NCBI GenBank assembly: GCA_963844435.1
Contig: CAWJOG010000021.1
Span: forward strand, 744,001 to 808,000
Direction of reading: 5' to 3'
DNA: 64,000 bases
From: JBDSLU01 sp963844435
Lineage (GTDB): Bacteria; Acidobacteriota; Vicinamibacteria; Vicinamibacterales; Vicinamibacteraceae
The notes under the pieces were generated by a model. The model was not told the DNA's origin. It saw nothing but the letters and a program-made list of their open reading frames with translations, and did not search any database. Both the position numbers and the translations under genes were made by a program. Within the stretch, counting starts at the first letter, position 1. Each line of letters starts with the position of its first letter. Positions 57,519 to 64,000 of this stretch are shown here, one piece after another.

Positions 57519-58401
57519 CTACAGCAGCCAGTCGATCGCGGCTTCGGGCTGGTAGACGCAGAAGTGGCCGGTGCGCACGGCGTTGTCCAGGTGCCGGCCC
57601 AGGCGGGGATGGGTCGCCGCCACCTTCTTGATCGCGCTCCGGATCCGCCAGGTCACGGCGGATCGCGCGCGCTCGGCGGGGCTGCCGAGGCCGCGCGCCC
57701 GGCCGCGCAGGCCGATGGCGCCGGCGAGCGAGTCGACCAGCTGATCCAGCTCCTCGCGCGCCCGCTCCGCCCGTCCGAGATCGTGCGCCGCGTCCGCGTC
57801 GTCGATCTCCCGCTGCAGCTCCGACGGCCCGCGCGCGGATCTCGCGGCGGGCGCGGTCGTCGAGCACGACGTCGCCGGGCGACGCCTCGGCCGGGCGATC
57901 GGCCAGCTCCAGGCAGTGGACCTCGACGCCGGGCTGCGCCAGCAGGCGCGCCAGGTCGGCGAAACCCTTCACCTCGACGAGGCGCACGGTCTGGCCCTCG
58001 AACGCCGCCGTCCACAGCTCGCCGTCTTTCCGGAACACGGCCCGCGCCGCGTGCGCTGCACCGATGGCGCCCGGCGTCTCGGTCTCGGTGCCGTCGTGCC
58101 CGTGCTGGTGGAAGACGAGACGCACGCGCCGGCCGAGATGGATCACGTCGCCGTCGCGGAGCACGCGCGGCGCCGTCACCGCCTCGTCGTCGCAGAAGGT
58201 GCCGTTCTTGCTCTCGAGGTCCTCGATGGTGGCGCGCCCCTGACGGACGACGATGCGCGCGTGGCGGCGCGACAGGCCGCTGGCCGCGATGCTGATCGCC
58301 GCGTCGTCGCCGCGGCCGATGACGTGCTCGCCGTCGGGCAGCGGCCACTCCCGCCCGTCGTGGACGACGATCGGCGGCGCCGGCGCCGGGGCCGGCGTCA
58401 T
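57519..58401 (-). CDS. FHA-domain protein, one frameshift
   Basis: The N-terminal FHA domain (residues 10-100) has GEHVIGRGDDAAISI, LSRRHARIVV and EDLESKNGTFCDDE, the full phosphothreonine-binding set. A middle domain follows (FRKDGELWTAAFEGQTVRLVEVKGFADLARLLAQPGVEVHCLELA). A slip near 57835 leads to a helical end, ELQREIDDADAAHDLGRAERAREELDQLVDSLAGAIGL and IRSAIKKVAATHPRLGRHLDNAVRTGHFCVYQPEAAIDWLL, stopping at 57519. This layout recurs in acidobacterial regulators. It follows the kinase gene by 10 bases, so it is the likely phosphopeptide reader of that kinase. Confidence 0.82.
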
Positions 58402-58411
58402 CGCGCGCGCC

Positions 58412-61108
58412 TCATCGAAAGTCCTCGACCAGCATCAGGTCGGATCCTTCCGCGACCCGCCGGGTGAACAGGATGCGGCGCCCGTTCGGCGCGACCGCCA
58501 TCCCCGGCACGAACCCGCCGTTGATCCCGGCGGTGCCGAGCAGGCGCGCCGCGCCGGTGTCAGGGTCGACGCGGTAGACCGGGCTCTGCGGCACCTCGGC
58601 CGGGCAGCCCAGGTAGTAGATGCCATCCGGTCCGGCGGCGACGGTGCGCGTGATCGCGCACTCGACGAGGGGCCGGGCCGGCCCGCCGCCGACCGGCTGC
58701 GCGAAGAGTGGTGACTCGTCGTCCCGGCGCGCGAACACGAACCAGTGCCCGTCCGGGGATTCGACGCCGCGAAAGCCGCCCCCGGTCGTGACCCGCTCGG
58801 CGTCGCCGTCACCCGAGGCCTGCCGCCGCCACAGGTCGAAGCCGTCCGCACGATCCTCGCGGTAGTAGACCCAGCGTCCGTCCCGGGACCACGTCGGCAT
58901 CGCGTCGTCGAAGCGCCCCCGCGTCAGCTGCCGCAGGCCGAGGCCGTCCGGCCCGATCACCCAGACGTCCGAGAAGCCGTCCGCGCCGCGCGAGTCGAAG
59001 GCGATGCGCGAGCCGTCCGGCGACCACGCCGGCGAGCCCTGCCAGCCGCCAGGCCCCCGCGTCAGCTGGATCGGGTTCGATCCGTCGGCGTCGCTGATCC
59101 AGATCTCGTTTGCCTCGCCGGCGCGGCCGGACTCGAACGCGAATCGCCGGCCGTCCGGCGCGAAGGTCGGGCCGTAGTCGGTCAGCGTCGAGGAGGCCAC
59201 CGCGACGTCCGGCTTGCCCGGCTCGAACGCGTAGATGTCGTTGTCGTTCAGGTTGTAGGTGAACGCGAGCCGGTTGCCGTTGGCCGCGATCGCCGGCGAC
59301 AGGCCGCGCCGGCCGATCTCGATCCGCGACGGCGGCGCCGAACCGTCGGCGGGGACCCGCCACAGGTGCGTGCGATCGAAGCGTGCGCCGCCGAAGACCA
59401 GCGCGCTGCCGTCCCGCGTCCAGGCGAGCCCGACGACGGTGAGATCGTGCCGCGTCAGCCGCCGCGCCGGCGGCCGCGGAATGAAGCCGGCATCGAGGTC
59501 GAGGACGTGGACGTCGCAGGGCGGGTAGAACGTGCTGGTGCACTGGGTGTAGGCGAGCTGCTTCCCGTCTGGCGAGAACGCCGGGTCGCGGTGCACCAGG
59601 GGCGCCGCCGGCGTGGTCAGGGCGCGCGGCGTGCCGCCGTCGAGTGCCACGATCTCGATACCGCTCGTGCCGGCCGGCGGTTCGCCGGCGCGGGCGAACG
59701 CGACGTGGCGGCTGTCCGGCGTCCACGTGATCTGCGACGCTGGCGCGCCGCGCAGCCAGTTGGTTTCGATCCGCGCCGCCCGGATCGCGGCAAGCGGTCG
59801 CGACGTACCGCCCAGCGGAGAGACGACGTGAACCAGCGGGGTCTCGCCGACGCGTCCGCGCAGGTAGGCGATCCAGCGCCCATCTGGCGACCAGCTCGGT
59901 GCCAGCTCGTCGGCCTGATCGTCGGTGATCCGGCGCGCCTCGGTGCCGCCCACCAGCCGTACCCACAGATCGAAGTTCGAGCTGCCGTCCGGCCGCGGGG
60001 TCGCGTCGTCCGAGGCGAACGCGAACTGCAGTCCGTCCGGCGAGAACGTCGCCGACGACTCGATCCCCGACGCCGTGGTCAACGGCTCGAGCCGCGGCGC
60101 GCGGAGCGGCTCGTCGCTGCGATTCTGCCACCAGAGCGCGGACGCCGCCGCGACGGCGAGCCCGGCGGCGAGGCCGGCCGCGAGCCAGGGCGACAGCCGG
60201 CGATCGCGGACGGGCCCCTCGGCAAGCGGCGCCCTGATCCGCGCGTCGGCGATGTCCTGGAGCACGACCCGGACATCGGCGATCGACTGGAACCGGCGCT
60301 CGGGCTCCTTGCGCAGGCAGCGCAGCACGACCTGCTCGAGCTCGACCGGCAGGTCCGGGACGATTTCGCGCGGCGGCGTCGGCTGGTGTCCGAGCACCGC
60401 GCCGATCGTCTCGGCCGCGGTGGCGCCGCGGAAGGCGCGCCGTCCGGTCAGCATCTCGTAGAGCATCGAGCCGAAGCTGAAGATGTCGCTGCGGGCGTCC
60501 ACCTTGGCGCCGGTCACCAGCTCGGGCGCCACGTAGCCGGGCGTGCCGCCGAAGCCGCTGGTCGGCCAGCGCGGCGCCGTGCCGGTGAGCTCGGTGGTGG
60601 TCTCGTCGTGCGGCGCCGCCGCGGGCGGCGGGTCGACCAGCTTGGCGATCCCGAAGTCGAGGACCTTGGGGACGCCGTCGGCGGAGACGACGACGTTGGC
60701 CGGCTTGAGATCGCGGTGGACGATGCCGGCGGCGTGGGCCTGCGCCAGCGCGTCGCTGACGGCGATGGCGATGCGCAGCGCCTCGACGCGATCGAGGCCC
60801 GCGGCGATCAGCGCGCTCAGCGGCCGGCCGGCGACGTACTCCATCACGATGAAGTGGACGCCGTCGGCGGCGGCGACGTCGAACACGATCGCGATGTGCG
60901 GATGGTTGAGCGCCGAGGCGGTGCGCGCTTCCTGGGTCAGGCGGCGGCGCGCATCGTCGTCGGAGTGACGATCCGGGCGCAGGACCTTGATGGCGACGTC
61001 GCGGCCCAGCTCGGTGTCGCGGGCGCGATAGACCTCGCCCATGCCGCCCGCGCCTACGAAGGCCACGACGTCGTACCGGCCCAATTTCGATCCCGGAGCC
61101 AACGGCAT
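58412..61108 (-). CDS. Membrane Ser/Thr protein kinase with extracytoplasmic PD40 beta-propeller
   Basis: 898 residues from ATG 61108. Kinase domain residues 12-275: GAGGMGEVYRA glycine loop, Lys41 in AIKVLR, HRDLKPAN at 131-138, DFG at 151-153 and GYVAPEL. One membrane helix (WLAAGLAAGLAVAAASALWW) lies near 325-345. The rest is a TolB/PD40 propeller with repeated FSPDGxxxAxxS blades such as SATFSPDGLQFAFASDD, APSWSPDGRWIAYLRG, DPAFSPDGKQLAYTQ, GPTFAPDGRRFAFESG and SPAWSPDGSRIAFDS. This PknB-plus-propeller design is typical of acidobacteria and should sense an outside ligand. The upstream gap holds the palindrome array; the FHA gene follows. Confidence 0.92.
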   Translation of the reverse strand: MPLAPGSKLGRYDVVAFVGAGGMGEVYRARDTELGRDVAIKVLRPDRHSDDDARRRLTQEARTASALNHPHIAIVFDVAAADGVHFIVMEYVAGRPLSALIAAGLDRVEALRIAIAVSDALAQAHAAGIVHRDLKPANVVVSADGVPKVLDFGIAKLVDPPPAAAPHDETTTELTGTAPRWPTSGFGGTPGYVAPELVTGAKVDARSDIFSFGSMLYEMLTGRRAFRGATAAETIGAVLGHQPTPPREIVPDLPVELEQVVLRCLRKEPERRFQSIADVRVVLQDIADARIRAPLAEGPVRDRRLSPWLAAGLAAGLAVAAASALWWQNRSDEPLRAPRLEPLTTASGIESSATFSPDGLQFAFASDDATPRPDGSSNFDLWVRLVGGTEARRITDDQADELAPSWSPDGRWIAYLRGRVGETPLVHVVSPLGGTSRPLAAIRAARIETNWLRGAPASQITWTPDSRHVAFARAGEPPAGTSGIEIVALDGGTPRALTTPAAPLVHRDPAFSPDGKQLAYTQCTSTFYPPCDVHVLDLDAGFIPRPPARRLTRHDLTVVGLAWTRDGSALVFGGARFDRTHLWRVPADGSAPPSRIEIGRRGLSPAIAANGNRLAFTYNLNDNDIYAFEPGKPDVAVASSTLTDYGPTFAPDGRRFAFESGRAGEANEIWISDADGSNPIQLTRGPGGWQGSPAWSPDGSRIAFDSRGADGFSDVWVIGPDGLGLRQLTRGRFDDAMPTWSRDGRWVYYREDRADGFDLWRRQASGDGDAERVTTGGGFRGVESPDGHWFVFARRDDESPLFAQPVGGGPARPLVECAITRTVAAGPDGIYYLGCPAEVPQSPVYRVDPDTGAARLLGTAGINGGFVPGMAVAPNGRRILFTRRVAEGSDLMLVEDFR

Positions 61109-61159
61109 ACGGCGCTGGCCGCGAGTGTATCGCAGCCGAGTCATCAGCCGAACCACTCA

Positions 61160-61755
61160 GCCCGAACGACTCCGGAGTCGCCGGCCCACGACTCCGGAGT
61201 CATCGGCGGACCACTCCGGAGTCGACGGACAGACTGCGGAATCAATGTCGTCCAGGGAATTGGGGTGGGGGGGCAGCCGACTCCGGAAGGCAACGATTTT
61301 TGTTGCTGTTAGAGAGAATAGGAGAGAACGTGGTGGGGGGAGGGGGGGCGGCCCGTCCGCGCGGGGGGGGGGCCGGCGGTTGATTAGAGCGTACGACGTT
61401 CGGAGTCGATCGGCTGCTCACTCTCGGAGTCCAGCCGACCTGCGCGATCGTTGGGGCACTCCCGGAGTCGTCCTGGGCGCGGCGGCCCCCGGGCGCCGGG
61501 ACGCGGCGCGCCGGAGCGACGGGGCAGGAGCGGAGCCGGGGCATCGGCCAACGCACTCCGGGAGTAGCGCCAGACGGCACTCCACAGCCGGAGTCGACCG
61601 GCGACTCCGGAGTAGCCGTCGACGCCGGCCGGATCACTCCGCGAGTCGAGAGCCGATCCACTCCGGAGTGGGCCAGACGGCTCCGGAATCAGCCGGAACG
61701 GTGTCGGAGTGGGCGCACTGGGAGTCGTCTGGGAGTCGTGAGGGAGTCGTCGCGC
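61160..61755. repeat. Array of ACTCCGGAGT-type palindromes upstream of the kinase gene
   Basis: The gap of about 650 bases between the kinase and MOSC genes has no credible gene. It holds perfect or near copies of ACTCCGGAGT at about 61169, 61191, 61213, 61420, 61458, 61555, 61604, 61636 and 61660, a spaced version at 61579-61594, and weaker versions near 61233, 61280, 61396, 61680, 61702 and 61717. Two copies extend to perfect 14-bp palindromes (61167-61180, 61658-61671). The first three are exactly 22 bp apart. It looks like a cluster of binding sites or a decaying 22-bp tandem repeat. Confidence 0.8.
61262..61373 (+). other. G-tract region with quadruplex potential
   Basis: Runs of 4, 7, 6, 7 and about 10 G occur on the plus strand at 61262-61273, 61335-61348 and 61363-61372, within the palindrome array. 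The C-rich complement is the coding-direction strand of the downstream kinase gene. Such clustered runs could fold into a G-quadruplex, and they are also where read errors are likely. Confidence 0.55.
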
Positions 61756-61765
61756 GCTGGCCGTC

Positions 61766-62554
61766 TCAGTCGACCAGCACGATTGCGTCGCCGGTCCGGA
61801 CGACGCCTTCGGCGACGATGGCCGCGTAGATGCCGGCCTTGCCTTCGTGCTGTTCGGTGACGCGGCGCATCACGTCAGGCATGGCCGCGCCGGTGTCGGG
61901 ATCCAGGGTGATCATCTTGCACCGCCCGTCGCGGCCGGTGACGACGATCTCGGCCTTGTCTCCCAGCCGCAGGCGCCGTCCGACCCAGCCGTCTTCGGCG
62001 AAGCCGGCGCCGCCGTCGAGCCGCAGATACACGTTGGCGCGGAAGCGGCGGACGTCGAGCGGGGCGCCCACCTCCGCCTCGAGCTGCGCAATCGTCTCGA
62101 GCGAGATGAGCGAGAGCGGCCGGCAGTCGGTGAGCGACCGATCGGATCGCAGGAGATCGAGACCGCCGTCGTCACGGCCGTCCGGGTTCAGCCGTTCGAG
62201 GAGCCGCGGATCCTCGATCGGCAGGACGTCGCCGTCCGGCGTGCGCACGTCGAGCTGGTCCTCGCCGGCCTGCGCGTACAGCGGCGTCGCGCCGCTGCCG
62301 ATCGCCTGCGCCTCGGCGAGATTCGGCGGCGCGGACATCCGATCGGGATGCCGGAACATGGGGTGGTAGCGCAGCATCTCGGGCTGCTCCCGCGCCGTGA
62401 GGTAGGGAAAGCCTTTGCGGGCGCCGTTCCGGCGCACGGCGTAGATGCGATCCCCGTAGACCCCGGCGAAGCCGACGAAGGCGTGCTCGAGCGTCTCGCC
62501 GGCGAGGCTCTTCACGGGATAGCGGCACAGCCGCGCGATCTGTCCGACTGTCAT
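61766..62554 (-). CDS. MOSC-domain protein
   Basis: 262 residues from ATG 62554. An N-terminal MOSC-N beta-barrel (IARLCRYPVKSLAGETLEHAFVGFAGVYGDRIYAV) and a MOSC domain with RRFRANVYLRL, GFAEDGWVGRRLRLG and RDGRCKMITLDPDTG, whose Cys is the molybdenum-cofactor sulphur ligand. Relatives (YcbX, mARC) reduce N-hydroxylated compounds with molybdenum cofactor. The protein lacks the ferredoxin domain of YcbX. It overlaps the DUF3500 gene by ATGA. Confidence 0.85.
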   Translation of the reverse strand: MTVGQIARLCRYPVKSLAGETLEHAFVGFAGVYGDRIYAVRRNGARKGFPYLTAREQPEMLRYHPMFRHPDRMSAPPNLAEAQAIGSGATPLYAQAGEDQLDVRTPDGDVLPIEDPRLLERLNPDGRDDGGLDLLRSDRSLTDCRPLSLISLETIAQLEAEVGAPLDVRRFRANVYLRLDGGAGFAEDGWVGRRLRLGDKAEIVVTGRDGRCKMITLDPDTGAAMPDVMRRVTEQHEGKAGIYAAIVAEGVVRTGDAIVLVD

Positions 62555-63774
62555 GGATGTGGGTGCGTCAGGTAGTGCTGCCGCAGCAGATCCTTGCCGT
62601 AGTCGTTGCCGTTCGGCGTCCGCACGACCGTGTGGATGTGCTGAACCGTCGGCGTGTTCGGATTCAGGAGATGGCGGGTGCCGATTGGCTTCTGATGATC
62701 GAACTCGATGAGGACGACCGGGCTGTGGATGCGGTAGTAGAACACGCTGCCGGGATCGGTCCTGCCGACCCACGCAAACCAGGTGCGATCGACATGGGCG
62801 CGGACGTCGGCCATCTTCACCCGCGCGTGCCCGTCGTCCATGGCGCCGACATAGAGCCCGATCAGGTTCAACAGCTGCTCCCGCTGTGATGCCGACAGCG
62901 CAGTGGCGGGAAGGCCGGCGTAGTCCAGCACGACGTTGTCCTTCCAGGCTTCGGTGAGGTTCAGGTCCTCGGCCTTGTCGCCCGACCGCAGGATAGCCTT
63001 CGCGCGCTGCTCCGGCGAGAGGGCGTTCACGAAGGCCAGGCCCTGGTTCTGCTCGTCCTGCATCACCGACGTGCCCTTGTACTTTCCCGACGTCGCGATG
63101 ACGGGCTCCGAGCCGGCGAAGTGGGGCGACATCACCACCTGATCGCCGAGCACGAAGTAGTTGATGACGGCGTGATGGCCGTCGAACTGCCATCCCCACG
63201 GCTCGGTCGCCGACGGCGTCCCCATGACCGTCATGTAGTACCGCCATTCGCCCAGCTCGTCGAAGTTGCCGTCGTTGAGCTCGGCGAGCGTTTCGTTGAG
63301 GCGCATGATGTCGCGCGTCTGCTTCAGCCCGCGCGCGCTCAGCCCGGCGCGCAGCAGCCCGAAGGCGGCCTCGCGCTGCGCCGGTGACATGTCCAGGAAG
63401 CCGACGCCGTCCCGGATGTAGAAGCTCTGGTTCATCCACTTCCGCCACTCGGGGTCGTCCACCGTCTTGAGCGTCGTGGCGCGTTGTGGCGCGGTGAGGG
63501 ACGCGAGAAAAGCCTCGGCGGCGGCGCGGACCGGCGCCGTGGACACGCCCGTCGACGTGATGCTGAAGAGGCCAGGCTCCACCTGGCCGTTGCGCGTGAT
63601 GCCGCGAAACGGGTCGGCGAGGCCGGGCGTCTCCGCCTGCAGCGACAGCCGTTTCAGCACCTCGAGCGGGCGCTTCGGCGGCGCCGGCGGCCGCGACTGC
63701 GAGCGCACGGGATCGAGCGCGACAGCAACCATCATCGCGCTGCAGACGAGGACGTACAGAGCCAAGCGTCTCAT
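62551..63774 (-). CDS. Exported DUF3500-family protein
   Basis: 407 residues from ATG 63774, with a signal segment (LALYVLVCSAMMVAVAL). The family is marked by LDMSPAQREAAFGLLRAGLSARGL, WGWQFDGHHAVINYFVLGDQVVMSPHFAGSEPV, LVFVNALSPEQRAKA-type phrases, and the end FYYRIHSPVVLIEFDHQKP with HIHTVVRTPNGNDYGKDLLRQHYLTHPH. Several conserved His could bind metal. The function of the family is unknown. It is first of two coupled genes with MOSC. Confidence 0.85.
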   Translation of the reverse strand: MRRLALYVLVCSAMMVAVALDPVRSQSRPPAPPKRPLEVLKRLSLQAETPGLADPFRGITRNGQVEPGLFSITSTGVSTAPVRAAAEAFLASLTAPQRATTLKTVDDPEWRKWMNQSFYIRDGVGFLDMSPAQREAAFGLLRAGLSARGLKQTRDIMRLNETLAELNDGNFDELGEWRYYMTVMGTPSATEPWGWQFDGHHAVINYFVLGDQVVMSPHFAGSEPVIATSGKYKGTSVMQDEQNQGLAFVNALSPEQRAKAILRSGDKAEDLNLTEAWKDNVVLDYAGLPATALSASQREQLLNLIGLYVGAMDDGHARVKMADVRAHVDRTWFAWVGRTDPGSVFYYRIHSPVVLIEFDHQKPIGTRHLLNPNTPTVQHIHTVVRTPNGNDYGKDLLRQHYLTHPHP

Positions 63775-63858
63775 GCGCCCGTCAGCATATGCCGAGCTGG
63801 GCCATCGCGGGCGTTGCCGCACGCGACACGTTTTCGCGCGCGCGTCACTCCTCGATGT

Positions 63859-64000
63859 ATGGGCATCGCAGCGAAGCGCACAGACGTCGCGAATCCGCTC
63901 GGGCAGGTCGGCCTCGATCGCCTGATGGCGCTGACCAGCGGCCGGCCGAGATCGTCGTCGGCCTGATCGACGGCCGATTGCGATCGACCATCCCGGCTTC
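63859..64000 (+). CDS. 5' end of a subtilisin-like (S8) protease gene, cut by the window edge
   Basis: ATG 63859 gives DVANPLGQVGLDRLMALTSGRP. With two single-base slips (near 63942 and 63977) it continues EIVVGLIDGPIAIDHPGF to the edge. The phrase VxLxxLMxLTSGxPEIVVGLIDGPV with Asp and HP is the start of the S8 catalytic domain in a branch related to cyanobactin-type PatA/PatG proteases. The catalytic Asp is in LIDG. Without the slips the frame stops at 63966. His and Ser lie beyond the window. There is no signal peptide, so the protease may be cytoplasmic. Confidence 0.5.

Noticed and set aside
61160..61755. CRISPR array
   Set aside because: The repeat is a short palindrome of uneven conservation, spacing varies from 12 to nearly 100 bases, and there are no cas genes.

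Overview
The window is GC-rich DNA, most likely from an uncultivated Acidobacteriota of the Vicinamibacteria type. I infer this from the family mix: OmpR-type winged-helix/TPR regulators, a Ser/Thr kinase fused to a PD40 propeller with an FHA gene beside it, a TPR-CHAT protein, ThuA-domain proteins, a DUF3500 protein, zincin-like secreted proteins and a GH/PL set. No rRNA, tRNA, CRISPR array or intact insertion sequence was seen. The sequence behaves like an assembly with residual indels. About twenty conserved genes are split between frames at single points, and bases 1-2095 are much worse: a metallophosphoesterase and an nhaA gene can be followed only by hopping frames, and they end in a T/A homopolymer of about 50 bases.

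Layout. 2.1-14.4 kb: a GNAT gene truncated at the homopolymer, a proline-racemase-like/SDR pair, TPR and secreted proteins, a secreted TPR-CHAT protein, an SDR, and a duplicated area of degenerate zincin-like genes. 14.7-22.6 kb: a winged-helix/TPR regulator, then an overlapping chain of winged-helix-FHA, RDD, hybrid histidine kinase and pectate lyase genes. 22.4-30 kb (minus strand): a TonB-domain protein, an alpha/beta hydrolase, a ThuA/EF-hand protein, a GH43 arabinanase, a UxaE-like epimerase and a UxuB-like reductase, which with the pectate lyase suggest pectin and hexuronate use. 30-36.9 kb: a methyltransferase, an unknown three-gene operon, a PIN/antitoxin pair with a palindromic operator, and an ECF sigma/anti-sigma pair. 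37-41.7 kb: an MscS-cNMP channel, an M48 protease and a CHASE2 adenylate cyclase. 42-51.5 kb: a hydrolase, a Tat-exported UxuA-like protein, ThuA and SEC-C proteins, and an L,D-transpeptidase/M23/M15 cell-wall operon. 51.6-58.4 kb: hydrolase, TPR, haloperoxidase-like, allene-oxide-cyclase-like, metzincin and FHA genes. 58.4-64 kb: a kinase gene preceded by a palindrome array, a MOSC/DUF3500 pair, and the start of a subtilisin-like protease at the edge.

The two most unusual signals are not coding. (1) Three dispersed elements of about 160-166 bp (41783-41944, 55741-55900, 57216-57381) are each one long inverted repeat around a GAATAT-N5-ATATTC core. Their outer arms differ between copies but still pair within each copy, and one copy supplies the start codon and first codons of a metzincin gene. 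(2) The gap upstream of the kinase (61160-61755) carries roughly fifteen ACTCCGGAGT-type palindromes, several spaced about 22 bp apart, with long G tracts among them.
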